From NCBI GenBank assembly GCA_020849625.1, contig JADLFV010000031.1:95251-159250 (forward strand): 64,000 nucleotides of DNA, in the 5' to 3' direction. Positions 1 to 8,712 of this stretch are shown one piece after another; within the stretch, counting starts at the first letter, position 1; the number at the start of each line of letters is the position of its first letter. Under the pieces are notes generated by a model that did no database searches, was not told where the DNA came from, and saw only the letters and a list, made by a program, of their open reading frames with translations. A program made the translations under genes and the position numbers. The stretch comes from Phycisphaeraceae bacterium. Its GTDB lineage: Bacteria > Planctomycetota > Phycisphaerae > Phycisphaerales > Phycisphaeraceae.

Positions 1-1
1 C

Positions 2-664
2 GGCGTGAGGTATGTTGATGATCTTCATCTTGCCGTTTCGTTGCGGTCATATCGCGCAGAGCATGTGAGCTTGTTTGTCAAACAAGTACTCGACCTCGAA
101 GCCAACGCAGCATCAACCACGTTGCAGCAGTTGAGCGAATACCCCATTGTCATTACCCGAGACATCGCGAAAGCAAAACAGTGGTTGCGCAACAAAGCGC
201 GTGGCAGTGAACGATATTGCATGGGCGTATCGTCGCAAGCAGAACGACTGAAGCCATATGCCATTGATATTCGTCCCGAAATCGACCCTGTGCATTGGTT
301 CCTGAATGATAAAGATGATGTTCGTTCGTCTTATTATCTGGAAGACGTCGCCACAGAGTTCCACATCCAAGGTTTGGAGTTGGATTGGACCTGCGTGACG
401 TGGGACGCTGATCTGCGCTATTCAACATCCGGCTGGCAATACAAGTCATTCCATGGTAACCGCTGGAAAAACATCAAGAGCATTGATCGGCGGCGATATT
501 TGAAAAACGCATATCGCGTCCTCCTGACACGTGCCCGTCAGGGTATGGTCATCGTTGTGCCACATGGTGATCGTGACGACCCCACACGGTTGCCTGCGTA
601 CTATGATGCAACGTACGAGTACCTTTGTACTGTCGGCTTACGACAATTGGATGAGCTGGCTTAG
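2..664 (+). CDS. DUF2075 family protein, C-terminal part (cut by window edge)
   Basis: The reading frame is already open at the left edge, so the N-terminal ATPase part lies outside the window; 220 residues are visible. The remaining part has the features of the C-terminal half of DUF2075/COG3410 proteins: an [10 protein letters not shown] motif, then [20 protein letters not shown], which resembles helicase superfamily 1 motif VI with its TRAR arginine finger, and a terminal [20 protein letters not shown] block. Family members are P-loop NTPases of unclear role, often found with restriction or defence genes. The gene stands alone on this side and is followed by a long repeat-rich gap. The family call is fairly secure; the function is unknown. 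Confidence 0.75.
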   Translation, partial: GVRYVDDLHLAVSLRSYRAEHVSLFVKQVLDLEANAASTTLQQLSEYPIVITRDIAKAKQWLRNKARGSERYCMGVSSQAERLKPYAIDIRPEIDPVHWFLNDKDDVRSSYYLEDVATEFHIQGLELDWTCVTWDADLRYSTSGWQYKSFHGNRWKNIKSIDRRRYLKNAYRVLLTRARQGMVIVVPHGDRDDPTRLPAYYDATYEYLCTVGLRQLDELA

Positions 665-692
665 CATCACCATTCCCGCGCCCGACAAGAAC

Positions 693-730
693 GCCCCCGG
701 ACCCCGGAAGCGTGTGAGCTCTTCCGGGGG
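693..730. repeat. Inverted pair of the CCCCGGAAG word
   Basis: CCCCGGAAG at 702-710 faces CTTCCGGGG at 721-729 across a 10-base loop, giving a perfect 9-bp stem. A partial CCCCCGGA copy precedes it at 694-701. It lies shortly after the end of the DUF2075 gene, so the RNA hairpin could act in 3' end formation, but there is no T-tract. Confidence 0.7.
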
Positions 731-949
731 GGGGGCGATGTGCGCGGCATCGAGCAGGGTTGCATCGGGTGCGCCTCGAACGTGCGTTCGTTGTCTTTCA
801 ATAGCCGGACTGCTGGGCAGGCAGGAAGTTCCGATGTCCGGCGAGGCGTAGCCGGCCGGTTGTTCAGATGCGCTGTCGGACTGAATGGCCACGAGATGTT
901 CAACTTCGGTGCGGGGGGCTGGAGAGGTGGCAAATCACGCACTTGCGAA

Positions 950-971
950 AAGCGCAACGTTTGTGCGCGCC
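950..971 (-). repeat. 22-bp dispersed repeat, copy 1
   Basis: On the minus strand this reads GGCGCGCACAAACGTTGC followed by GCTT. An identical 22-base word is found on the plus strand at 63851-63872. Both copies adjoin a G/C run, and the right copy is fused directly to a CCCCCGGAAG element. The core has short GCGC arms. Confidence 0.65.
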
Positions 972-1066
972 GGGGGGGTCAAATGGTGATGCCACAGGCA
1001 TTTACTGAATGCGGCGGGCTGGCCAGTCTGTGCGCCAATTCGGGCGTGATCTAGCACGATTGCAGG

Positions 1067-1077
1067 CCCCCGGAAGT
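1067..1077 (+). repeat. CCCCCGGAAGT element copy
   Basis: Exact CCCCCGGAAGT in non-coding DNA. It faces the inverted copy ACTTCCGGGG at 1191-1200. Confidence 0.65.
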
Positions 1078-1190
1078 CAAACATGCCTGGACCGAGGGGT
1101 GAAAATGCAGGGGACGGGAGGTGAACAAAGGCTCCGGCATGCTCGCCCGGAAGCTAAGCGCGCCATGCCCGGGACAACTTACTTCCGGGG

Positions 1191-1200
1191 CGGGGTCAAC
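1191..1200 (-). repeat. CCCCGGAAGT element copy, inverted
   Basis: ACTTCCGGGG, the inverted partner of the copy at 1067-1077 about 115 bases away. It lies just beyond the 3' end of the small membrane protein gene. Confidence 0.6.
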
Positions 1201-1230
1201 AGGTAACGTGTGCCACGAAGCGCAGCGGCT

Positions 1231-1437
1231 TTACTCAGTAGCCACCAAGCCTGAGACAAAACCCGTGGCAGCAGAAGCGCCTCGAACGGCGCGGGTCTGC
1301 CGGCGATTGACCACTCGACGGTTGGCCCAGTAGTCCGAGACCATCATTCTGCGCACCGTGACGACATACCAGCAGAACAGTACAAACACCACGAGCGCAG
1401 ACACCAGCATGTCCGCATAGAGCTTAAACAATGACAT
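1231..1437 (-). CDS. Small single-pass membrane protein, hypothetical
   Basis: A 68-residue frame starting at an ATG preceded by a purine-rich AGAAGAAAGAAGG stretch at suitable distance, which is why this internal start was chosen over the longer frame. Residues about 8-26 (MLVSALVVFVLFCWYVVTV) form one strongly hydrophobic segment, followed by a basic, Arg-rich tail, suggesting an inner-membrane protein with its C-terminus in the cytoplasm. No family was recognised. It lies between repeat-rich gaps and shares strand with the dioxygenase upstream. It may be a real small gene or a chance frame; the ribosome binding site and membrane segment favour a gene. Confidence 0.45.
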   Translation of the reverse strand: MSLFKLYADMLVSALVVFVLFCWYVVTVRRMMVSDYWANRRVVNRRQTRAVRGASAATGFVSGLVATE

Positions 1438-1650
1438 AAGAGCCTTCTTTCTTCTCCAGGATGTGCGACCCGATCCATCTCCTCTTGCTTTGCAAGGCAG
1501 GCTTACCCTCGCCTGTATTGCCAATAATATCATGGTTAGCAGAGATACACAAGCGTCATTTCCGTATCGCCCATAGCATTCTCACAAATGAGAATACGGT
1601 TTTGATCCCCGGCGTGCTGCCACCGGGAGCAGAGCACACCTCGCCCCTGG

Positions 1651-1718
1651 CCCCCGGAAGTGTGTGCGGGTGGAGCTGTGAACTGCCGAGGGGAGCGAAC
1701 TTCTCACTTCCTGGGGGT
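1651..1718. repeat. Inverted pair of the CCCCCGGAAGT word at the end of the dioxygenase gene
   Basis: CCCCCGGAAGT at 1651-1661 faces the variant ACTTCCTGGGGGT at 1706-1718. The right arm touches the stop codon of the dioxygenase gene (1718-1720). The pair could fold as a weak hairpin in that gene's 3' UTR. Confidence 0.55.
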
Positions 1719-2653
1719 CAGCAGGAGACGTTTTTGCCTTCGTTGCCGAAGGCGTCGAGGCGGACCTGTTCGTCCACCTGGGAGACCTCAGCGGGGACGT
1801 AGTGCAACTGGATGGCCCAGCGCCAGGCGTCGGTGTGGTTGGTCGGTGTGCCATGGGGGAGTTTGGCGTCGAACAGGAGGATGTCGCCGGCGTCCATGGC
1901 GGCACAGACACTGGGGGTGCCGAGGATGTCGGTGTCGCACAGTTGCCAGTCACGGCGCATGAAGTGTGTGCGTGGGCCTGACTTATGGCCGCCGGCGAGC
2001 AGGAACATGCAGCCGTTCTCGGGGCCGACACGGTCGAGTGCGATCCACACGCCGACGATGCGGGTGTCAAGGGGCAGGTTGAAGTAAGCATGATCCTGAT
2101 GCCAGGGTTTTTCCCGGCCGCGCGGGGGCTTGATCATGGCCATGTCCTGAAACAGCCGCACTTTATGGCGGGCCAGGCGGGTGACGGCATCGAACAGTTG
2201 CTTCTTGTAGGCCACGGCCCGCAGCGGCTCGTGGCGCTCGCTGAAGCCCATGAACTTGCGGACATAGCGGCTGCGGACGTCAGCGGGCACGCTGGGCAGG
2301 TGCTGGCCGGTATCGCCCAGGGCCAAGTCCTCGAAGCGGGCGTTTTCCTTGCCCCCGGAAGTTGCCGCCCCGGAAGCAGCGAGCAGGGGCAGGTGCCGGC
2401 GGATCGCGCCCTCGTAGTAGATCGAGTCGCAATCGGGATCATCAGCGGAAGTCATGCGGATCAACTCGTCGCGGGCAGAGGTCACCTCGCCGGCCGTAAG
2501 GCCGCCAGCCACAATGAGATAGCCATGCTCGTCATAGCGGCGGAGAGCCTGCTCGTCGAGTGCGTCGAAGCCGGGGACCTTTTCCGCGAGGCGATCGCTG
2601 TGGTATAGCTGCGGGTCGTGGGGGGCGATTTCCGATTCGATGACCACCTGCAT
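1718..2653 (-). CDS. Phytanoyl-CoA dioxygenase (PhyH) family protein
   Basis: A 311-residue Fe(II)/2-oxoglutarate-dependent oxygenase of the PhyH family; such enzymes hydroxylate small organic substrates, and the actual substrate cannot be told. The iron ligands are visible as KPWHQDHAYFNL (HxD) and a distal His in LPHGTPTNHTDAWRW, the latter followed by the Arg expected to bind 2-oxoglutarate. The start was placed at the second of two close ATGs (2653 rather than 2659) because AGGAG then lies 7 bases upstream. A direct pair of CCCCGGAAG words (2352-2376) lies inside the gene and encodes the odd Ala/Ser/Gly run ASGAATSGGK, probably a surface loop. It is a single-gene unit followed by repeats. 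Confidence 0.85.
   Translation of the reverse strand: MQVVIESEIAPHDPQLYHSDRLAEKVPGFDALDEQALRRYDEHGYLIVAGGLTAGEVTSARDELIRMTSADDPDCDSIYYEGAIRRHLPLLAASGAATSGGKENARFEDLALGDTGQHLPSVPADVRSRYVRKFMGFSERHEPLRAVAYKKQLFDAVTRLARHKVRLFQDMAMIKPPRGREKPWHQDHAYFNLPLDTRIVGVWIALDRVGPENGCMFLLAGGHKSGPRTHFMRRDWQLCDTDILGTPSVCAAMDAGDILLFDAKLPHGTPTNHTDAWRWAIQLHYVPAEVSQVDEQVRLDAFGNEGKNVSC
2352..2376 (+). repeat. Two direct copies of CCCCGGAAG inside the dioxygenase gene
   Basis: CCCCCGGAAGT at 2352-2362 is followed by CCCCGGAAG at 2368-2376, a 15-base period. The insertion is in frame with the minus-strand gene and encodes the SGAATSGG part of a low-complexity run. Confidence 0.65.
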
Positions 2654-2907
2654 GGGCATGCTCCTGATGAAGATATCTAAATATATCAAAGTAAGAATCG
2701 TTGTCAAGCAAGGATTTACCTTATATGGGATTCGAGCGTCGCAGCCAGGTTGGTGTTCGATCGCAACTTGGGGCTCTCGCAGGAGTAAAGCCAGCAATGG
2801 CCGGTACTGGGCTTTGGCTGGCCCTGTTGTAGCGGAAGGTGGTTTTGTGACTGACTGTGTTACAGTTGGCCAGATCAGCCGATCCGAAATATAATGGCCC
2901 ATTCGAC

Positions 2908-2980
2908 GCCGACGTAGCTCAGTTGGTAGAGCAGGGGATTCATAAGCCCCGGGTCACTGGTTCGAGTCCAGTCGTCGGCA
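2908..2980 (+). tRNA. tRNA-Met (CAT), elongator type
   Basis: A cloverleaf can be drawn: acceptor GCCGACG (2908-2914) pairs with CGTCGGC (2973-2979), the D-arm is GCTCAGTTGGTAGAGC, the anticodon loop TTCATAA carries CAT, and the T-arm contains GGTTCGAGTCC. The discriminator is A and CCA is not encoded. The paired first base (G1-C72) argues against an initiator tRNA. A lysidine-modified tRNA-Ile2 reading CAT cannot be excluded. Confidence 0.88.
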
Positions 2981-3290
2981 TTACACATCTACCTGTCGCA
3001 ATTTGGCGAGCTTGAACCCTTAACCCTCTACTGGTGATCATTCATTCACCAAGCAGCCTCGACATCAACAGTACCGTCTACCTCAGCCTTGGCAGCCTCG
3101 TTTCTCTGGAGTTCCGAAGGCGCCCAGTTCCCATGATGGCATCGCCCTGGCCAGTCTCGCCGGATACGTTTTCGCCTCCGTGATGGCGTCGAAATGATTG
3201 TGGAAGTCCCCATTTCTTCCCACAAGAACGCGAGCGTCGATGCCCTTGTGGCGCTCTTGGCCGAGGCCAACGATGGGCTGCTGTAGAGCT
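2981..3290. other. Gap after the tRNA; possible gene relic
   Basis: About 310 bases with no intact gene. A short plus-strand frame at about 3186-3286 (EMIVEVPISSHKNASVDALV and onward to a stop at 3286) has protein-like composition but lacks a start and domain, and could be the tail of a degraded gene next to the tRNA. No family was recognised. Confidence 0.3.
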
Positions 3291-5111
3291 TCAATCGTAC
3301 AAGCCGAGGCTGAGGCGCTTGGCTTCCAGGAGGAATTCGTCGAGGGTGTAACCCAGTTGCATCAGACGATCGGCCTGGATGGCCAGGACGTGGCCGTCGG
3401 CCAGGACACCGAGTGCGGGTTCGACCATCCACTGAGTGTCCACGCCGTTCCACCCTGGCTTCAGGTGGCCGGTAACGACGCGGATGAGCGGGCCGGGCAG
3501 GTCGGCGGGTTTGACGAATCTCGCCATCTGCTGCTGTACGACGTCACGGTAGAAAGACTCCAGCATCAGGGCTTCAAACTGGCTCCAGTGAGGGCGATCG
3601 GCATAAGGCATGGCTTCGACATAGATGTGGCAGCCGCGGTCGCGCAGCATGAGTGCGAAAGTCCACGCGGGATGCTCCGAACTGGCCAGCGGCGCGGCAT
3701 CCAGAGCGATGCTCATGCCCGAATCCAGCGCCGGTTGCACGCTGCCCCACGCCCGTTCGTACCATTCATCGAGCCGACCGCTTTGATACAGCGCGTCCAT
3801 GCCTTCATCCAAGTACATCGAGCCGAAGTAGCAGATCACCTCGACCGGCTCGCCGTGGGTGTATTGCCCCTCCACCACCGACTTCCAGGCCTCGACAAAC
3901 TCATCGGTCAGCCAGGTAACACCTTCTTCCTTTGCTTCAAGGTATTGATCGAACTGCATGACGACCGGAACAGTGGCGCCAAACGGGTTATGAATGGCGA
4001 TGCGACGGACGCCCCAGTCGAGATCGGGCAGGATCTCCTGTTGCACGAACTTCTTCCAGCCTCTTTCCTTGAGTCTCAAGCCGACCTGGCGATCTTCGAT
4101 CACCAGTGAGGTGTAACCTATCTGATGCCACGAGATGAACTTCTCGCGGTCTTCCGGGGTGATATTGAGCAAGCCGATCCCGGTGTAGGATGGTTGATCG
4201 TTCGCAGGACTTGGAGTGTCGTCGGAGGAGGTGGACTCAGTTGGAGCGAGTGGGTCGGTGTTGTCCTGTGTTTTTGGGGAAGTGGTTTCGTCGATGGTTT
4301 GTGACTCGGAGTCCGATGGGGACGCGGGGTCCGCTTGCGACAAAGTCGATTCATCGTCGGCAGCAGGTTTCTCGTCACCACCCTCATGGCCGCGGGTGGG
4401 AGCTGGTGACCCTCCGCCTCCGCTTCCACCACCACCACCGGCACTGCCGCCGCCGAGGCCGAATGACCTGCCGCCGCCACCACCGCCACCACCACTACCG
4501 CCGCTGCTGATTAGGCCGCCTGTGCGCCGGGCGATGGAGTCAGTGGAAGGTTGGACGGGTGAGTCAACCCACACATCAGATCGGATTTCGCGCGGCGGGA
4601 CTTCCTCCGGCGCCTCGGCGTCAGGCGATGGTGGCGGCGTGAGAGCGAGCGGCTCCGGGTCCGTGAAGATCGCCAGCGGCTCCGGCTGCACATCGAGAGA
4701 CAGCCGGTCAGCCGAAGCAGGCAATTGGTTAGCATCGCTCAAGTCGATTGAGCCGTCGGTGCCGTTGAGTTGCTTCTGCGCGTCGCCCGCGGATCGGGCG
4801 AGCGCGACGTCCAACATCGGCGGACTGTCCGTTGTCGTGGATATCGTTGATGGTGCGGGTTCGGACAACATCGCCTGCTGTGTGTCTGCATACGCCCCGG
4901 CCGGCTGATGGCTCAGCAGCAGATACGTCGCGGCGCTCAGGGCGCTGCCGCAGAAGAGCATGGCGACAATGTGCAGCCCATTGAGGCTGATGTACCTGCC
5001 GCGCAGGCGACGGGTCCACTCAGACAGCGCGTGCCGTGGATGGCCGCGGGGGATGAAGAACGTGCCGTGCTTCACAGTTGTGTATCTCCGCCCCCTCTTC
5101 GCCAACTTCAC
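3291..5111 (-). CDS. Membrane-anchored protein with Ser/Gly-rich linker and unrecognised C-terminal domain
   Basis: A 606-residue protein with a basic N-terminus and one hydrophobic segment (LHIVAMLFCGSALSAATYLL, about residues 46-65) acting as signal anchor. A long Ser/Thr/Pro/Asp-rich linker follows with a glycine-rich stretch near residues 200-235. The last about 290 residues form a folded domain clearly homologous to the protein at 18169-19188: shared blocks are IHNPFG/IHTPFG, FVEAW, CYFG/CYVG, IALDAA/IGFDAS and VEAMP/IEALP. The alternating hydrophobic strands with conserved acidic residues suggest a barrel-type carbohydrate enzyme, but this is inference. The chosen start is GTG without a good ribosome binding site; a later GTG (VKHGTFF) is possible. 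Transcribed alone. Confidence 0.7.
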   Translation of the reverse strand: MKLAKRGRRYTTVKHGTFFIPRGHPRHALSEWTRRLRGRYISLNGLHIVAMLFCGSALSAATYLLLSHQPAGAYADTQQAMLSEPAPSTISTTTDSPPMLDVALARSAGDAQKQLNGTDGSIDLSDANQLPASADRLSLDVQPEPLAIFTDPEPLALTPPPSPDAEAPEEVPPREIRSDVWVDSPVQPSTDSIARRTGGLISSGGSGGGGGGGGRSFGLGGGSAGGGGGSGGGGSPAPTRGHEGGDEKPAADDESTLSQADPASPSDSESQTIDETTSPKTQDNTDPLAPTESTSSDDTPSPANDQPSYTGIGLLNITPEDREKFISWHQIGYTSLVIEDRQVGLRLKERGWKKFVQQEILPDLDWGVRRIAIHNPFGATVPVVMQFDQYLEAKEEGVTWLTDEFVEAWKSVVEGQYTHGEPVEVICYFGSMYLDEGMDALYQSGRLDEWYERAWGSVQPALDSGMSIALDAAPLASSEHPAWTFALMLRDRGCHIYVEAMPYADRPHWSQFEALMLESFYRDVVQQQMARFVKPADLPGPLIRVVTGHLKPGWNGVDTQWMVEPALGVLADGHVLAIQADRLMQLGYTLDEFLLEAKRLSLGLYD

Positions 5112-5596
5112 TAAATCAACTGGTTTATCGATGCGTTACAAATGGAACGATATGCCGACCATGTATGCAACAATATTGTGACCTGTTCAGCGAGTTTCTG
5201 CGGCAAAGTAGAGTCGTCGGCCGAGGGTCCGAGAAAAACGGCTTGATCTGCGGGCCGTCGCCCATCATTCAGGGATTCGCCGCGGGGGCGGTGGGTCGAG
5301 CATCTCTCAAGCGGTGCTCTGTCAAAAGCACGGGGTAAGCGCTGACGGCCGAGTGCCGACATAATTCGTCGAAACTAACTGGCGCATCCTGCCCCCGGGT
5401 CAGATCGAAGCTCCTGCGTACCTGACTTTGACCCTAATTCGGGTCAAAATGCTGCAAAAAAACGTGTTCGGGTCGGCGTGATTGCTGTATGTGTGTATTA
5501 ACTAACGGGTTGCGTAAAAACAGCCCGACGGTGAGCAAGCCGGTCGTCGGAATTGACGCGAAGAGGTTCGCCTCGTAGGATCGCATCGCTTTGGTT
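5112..5596. other. Gap upstream of the membrane-anchored gene and tRNA-Gln
   Basis: About 485 bases with no credible gene. The one clear structure is an 8-bp perfect inverted repeat at 5427-5448, listed separately. Promoters for the leftward gene and the rightward tRNA should lie here, but no textbook boxes stand out. Confidence 0.5.
5427..5448. promoter_or_regulatory. Inverted repeat TTTGACCC-N6-GGGTCAAA, possible operator
   Basis: Perfect 8-bp arms around TAATTC. The symmetry and AT-rich centre look like a dimeric regulator site rather than a terminator, because no T-tract follows on either strand. It lies about 320 bases upstream of the leftward membrane-anchored gene. Function is inferred only. 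Confidence 0.35.
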
Positions 5597-5667
5597 AGGC
5601 CCTTGGTGTAACGGTAGCACGACTGGTTCTGGTCCAGTTAGTCGGGGTTCAAATCCCTGAGGGCCTG
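5597..5667 (+). tRNA. tRNA-Gln (CTG)
   Basis: Acceptor AGGCCCT (5597-5603) pairs perfectly with AGGGCCT (5660-5666). The anticodon stem ACTGG/CCAGT is perfect around loop TTCTGGT, giving anticodon CTG. The T-arm contains GGTTCAAATCC. The discriminator is G and CCA is not encoded. The D-arm region GTGTAACGGTAGCAC is short, as usual for tRNA-Gln. Confidence 0.86.
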
Positions 5668-6013
5668 TTCAACGCTTCGTGGATCAACTGACTCGCCATT
5701 TCACCTCCAGGCCTGGTTTTCAGGTCATTGTGCCAACCCCCGATTTTACAAGTCGAGCCCAGCCACAGGTTCCAATCGATGCAAATTCGGGAAAAATTCG
5801 TAAATAGCCTTGGTCCTGCGGCCGTCTCGCTGTAGAGTGAAATGCACAAAAGCGAATCCTGCAGCGAGATGATCCGGGATATCTCCAAAGGCATTGCGCA
5901 GGTGAGTTGAAAGGTTTGTTTACACCTTCTCGCTCACTCCTGAAGTACGGGGAATCCCATTTACTGTTGCGTGTTGCGTTCGGGGAATTCTGCGCGCCAT
6001 ACGGGGAAATGAC
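5668..6013. other. Gap between tRNA-Gln and the SGNH hydrolase gene
   Basis: About 350 bases without a credible gene. GGGGAAATGAC directly precedes the start codon of the next gene. Nothing else stands out. Confidence 0.5.
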
Positions 6014-7159
6014 ATGTTCAGATCATTCCGGAGCCGGGTGTGTCTGCTTTGCGCTATCACTCTGCCCGCACAGGCCATGACCACCTACCACGTGGGCAAC
6101 AGCCTCACCTGGGACAGTCGTCCGATGTGGCAGGACGACTTCGCGGCCCAGAAAGGTCTGCCTGCTCACAGCGCCGCGTGGCACATCCGCTGCGGATCGT
6201 CACTGGCGGCGATCGTGGCCAATCCCACCGATGTCTGTGCGGATGCGTTGGCGCCCTACGGCCTGTTCGCCAATGCCTTGCCCAATTACGAATGGGATGC
6301 CATCACGCTCCAGTCATATCCCGGCGGCACCACCCTCGGCAGCGAAACCGCGGCCGCCCTCTCCCTGATCAACCTGGCCCGGCAGAATAACGACAACCTC
6401 GATACACCTTTCTTTCTCCTGACTGGCTGGCCTCAATCCACTGATTTCGTCAACACCTGGAATCAAACGGTTGTCGATGATGACAACACACCCACCGTCA
6501 TCGCCCGACAGTATTACGAGTTGCTCCTGCAGCGCCTGCGCAATCAGACGGATGCTGATATCTACATCATTCCCAGCGGCGAAGTGCTCTATCAACTCGA
6601 CCTGCGCATGCACAATGGCCAGGTGCCCGGCTTCAGCGACGTCACTCAGCTTTACCGGGACGTGCATCATCTGACCACCACCGTCGGCCGCTACGTCGCG
6701 GGCACCACCATGTTCGCTGCGCTCTACGGGATGTCACCCCAGGGCCTGACCGATCCGGAAGTGATCCCCTCCTCCAGCCCGTACAGCCCCGAACTTTACG
6801 CTGCGCTCAACGAAGCTGTCTGGGACGTGGTGTCCGACTACCCATACAGCAACATCTTCTGCCAGCCCGGCGACGCCGACGGCGACGGCCTGGTTAACCT
6901 CGCCGACCTGCAGATCCTCGGCGATCACTGGCAATCATCGACCGCCATCTGGTCCGAGGCCGACTTCAACGGCGACGGCCTGGTCAACCTTGCCGATCTG
7001 CAGATCCTCGGCGACCACTGGGGCTATGGTGCCGGTGCGGACAGCAGCTTCGACGAAGCGCTGCAGTTGATGGGCACCCCCGTGCCCGAACCGGGCGTGA
7101 TGGCGGTCGTGCTGCTGTCTCTGTGCCTATGGCACAGCCGAAAGCGGACATGGCGTTGA
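6014..7159 (+). CDS. Exported SGNH-type hydrolase with dockerin repeats and PEP-CTERM sorting tail
   Basis: 381 residues with four parts. An N-terminal signal peptide (SRVCLLCAITLPAQA) is followed by an SGNH/DUF4886-like hydrolase: the block-I motif VGNSLTW supplies the nucleophile Ser, and RDVHHLTTTVGRY near residue 215 supplies the Asp/His of the terminal block. Two calcium-binding dockerin-type repeats of the form DGDGLVNLADLQILGDHW follow at about residues 291-335. The C-terminus VPEPGVMAVVLLSLCLWHSRKR is a PEP-CTERM signal for exosortase-type sorting. The protein is expected outside the inner membrane, acting as an esterase or deacetylase on polysaccharide. Such tails are known to occur near exopolysaccharide loci, and one starts 1.5 kb downstream. 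The substrate is unknown. Confidence 0.82.
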   Translation: MFRSFRSRVCLLCAITLPAQAMTTYHVGNSLTWDSRPMWQDDFAAQKGLPAHSAAWHIRCGSSLAAIVANPTDVCADALAPYGLFANALPNYEWDAITLQSYPGGTTLGSETAAALSLINLARQNNDNLDTPFFLLTGWPQSTDFVNTWNQTVVDDDNTPTVIARQYYELLLQRLRNQTDADIYIIPSGEVLYQLDLRMHNGQVPGFSDVTQLYRDVHHLTTTVGRYVAGTTMFAALYGMSPQGLTDPEVIPSSSPYSPELYAALNEAVWDVVSDYPYSNIFCQPGDADGDGLVNLADLQILGDHWQSSTAIWSEADFNGDGLVNLADLQILGDHWGYGAGADSSFDEALQLMGTPVPEPGVMAVVLLSLCLWHSRKRTWR

Positions 7160-7435
7160 TTGAGCCGGGTGGTTGGGCGTTGAGTGATAATCGATCAATC
7201 AGCACACTTCGCCTCACGATTCGTGATGGCAGACAGTCTCAATATCAACGTCGGCTGATCAGCCGTCCCCGCGAAATCCGACAGTCATCAAACATCGAGC
7301 CGACAACTTGCTGGGGTATCATATTGATTGCGGAGTTGCTCCGGACGTTTGGGTTGGAGCCCAATCATGTCGCGGCCGGAGTTAGCCTCGCGGATTTGGT
7401 TGAAACAATCTGTGCTGCACGTGGAGGAGACAGCC
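7160..7435. other. Gap between two PEP-CTERM genes
   Basis: About 275 bases. It contains an imperfect inverted repeat GTTGATTGA/GATCAATCAGC at about 7152-7203, which may be a weak 3' end signal, and GGAGGAGAC immediately upstream of the next start codon. Confidence 0.4.
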
Positions 7436-8569
7436 ATGAACCGAGTACGAATTGTGTCGTGCCTGCTGTGTGCGTTGCTGATGGCGGGCTGGTGTGACAT
7501 TGCCTGGGCCGCGGCCGCCAGTGCGAGCAACGACGTCACTTGGCGCTTTGATGCGGACGACCTGGCGGGGATGACCGGCTCATGGTCGCTGGAGGCCCAT
7601 GCCCGGGCCACGTGTTCTCACCCGATTGTTCCTGTGGATGATGATGTGGACAGCGGCAACTGGGTGGTCGGCGGCGGGCTGGCACAGCAGGCGGTCAACG
7701 CCGCAGCCGCCTCGGGTCACGCCGCGGCCGGCGCCAACGCCACAGTGAGTGCCAATATCCCCGCTCCGTTGGGTGGATCCAATCAACTTCAATTGACTGT
7801 CTCGCACACCATTGGAGGGGCCTCGAATGCCGATCCATGCCCCATCAGCCAGGCTCACGCCAAGCGCTGGGGCAAGTCGCTGGCCGACATCGATGGCGCC
7901 ACTATCACCGGTTCGCACCTCCAGGCCAGTATCGGCAACGTCACCATCAATCGGCACAAGCACGGTGAAGCCGGGGCGATCTACTACATCTACGACGGCT
8001 ATGTCCTCGACCCCGTGCAGTTGACCCTGACCGAGATCGAGACCGGCGTCACTTACGTCGAAACCATCTGGGACGTCAACATCACCTACAGCGGACAACA
8101 GGCCGCCAGCGACTGGACCTTCAGTTCCACCGAAGGCGTGAAGCTCCAAGTCGGTCGCGATGGCGACGGCCAGATCGCATCGTCGGTGTCCATCACCGGT
8201 TCGGCTGACAGCAGTTGGCTGCTCGATCCCTATGGCGAATTCAGCGCCACGCTCGGGGCCGGCGGCTTCAGCGCCACCGGAGCATGGGCGGCTCTGCCGT
8301 GGGTGATGACCTATGACGGAGCCGACGTGGTCAGCGTGTCACTCGATGCCAGCTACGTGCCCGATTCGTTCGACTATGCCGTGCCTGACGCGCTGATCAA
8401 TCCCGCCTACAACTACGATCAGGGCGTCAACGTCGCCAACGAAGAGGAATGCGAAGTCGTGGCGATTCCCGAACCAGCGGCGCTGTGCTTGCTGGTGCCG
8501 GGCCTGCTTGTCTTGGGCCTTCCGCGGGCTGATTGCCCAAGGGAATGGACAACACGGTTTGAATGCTGA
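7436..8569 (+). CDS. Exported beta-rich protein with PEP-CTERM-like tail
   Basis: The start at 7436 is supported by GGAGGAG eight bases upstream and by a clean signal peptide (VRIVSCLLCALLMAGWCDIAWA); longer upstream extensions were rejected. The 377-residue product is Ser/Thr/Gly/Ala-rich with repeated beta-strand-like segments and no enzyme motif. Near the end it carries IPEPAALCLLVPGLLVLGL, a PEP motif plus hydrophobic segment. The last residues (PRADCPREWTTRFEC) are less basic than the usual Arg-rich end, so sorting may be inefficient or this may be a variant. It likely ends up in the outer envelope or extracellular matrix. No domain was recognised. Confidence 0.72.
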   Translation: MNRVRIVSCLLCALLMAGWCDIAWAAAASASNDVTWRFDADDLAGMTGSWSLEAHARATCSHPIVPVDDDVDSGNWVVGGGLAQQAVNAAAASGHAAAGANATVSANIPAPLGGSNQLQLTVSHTIGGASNADPCPISQAHAKRWGKSLADIDGATITGSHLQASIGNVTINRHKHGEAGAIYYIYDGYVLDPVQLTLTEIETGVTYVETIWDVNITYSGQQAASDWTFSSTEGVKLQVGRDGDGQIASSVSITGSADSSWLLDPYGEFSATLGAGGFSATGAWAALPWVMTYDGADVVSVSLDASYVPDSFDYAVPDALINPAYNYDQGVNVANEEECEVVAIPEPAALCLLVPGLLVLGLPRADCPREWTTRFEC

Positions 8570-8712
8570 ACCGCTCGGCGGGGCAGATTGCTGCCCCATG
8601 CGGCCGATCCCGCGCGCCCGGGCTTGGTTTCGAATCATCTGAACACATCGGGTACATTCTTCATACCTGACGGCCACTCTCGCCGCGGCTGGGCGCTGCG
8701 GTCGGTACACGT

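Larger units (their letters stand above)
665..1230. other. Repeat-rich gap without a convincing gene
   Basis: About 570 bases without a credible coding region. It holds several copies of the CCCCCGGAAG word in both orientations and one copy of a longer GCGCACAAACGTTGCGC-centred repeat, which are listed separately. Short open frames here have repeat-derived composition and no ribosome binding site. Confidence 0.6.

Noticed and set aside
3046..3453. Minus-strand frame of about 135 codons next to the tRNA-Met.
   Set aside because: It overlaps the end of the 606-residue protein gene and has no ribosome binding site or recognisable domain; possible relic only.
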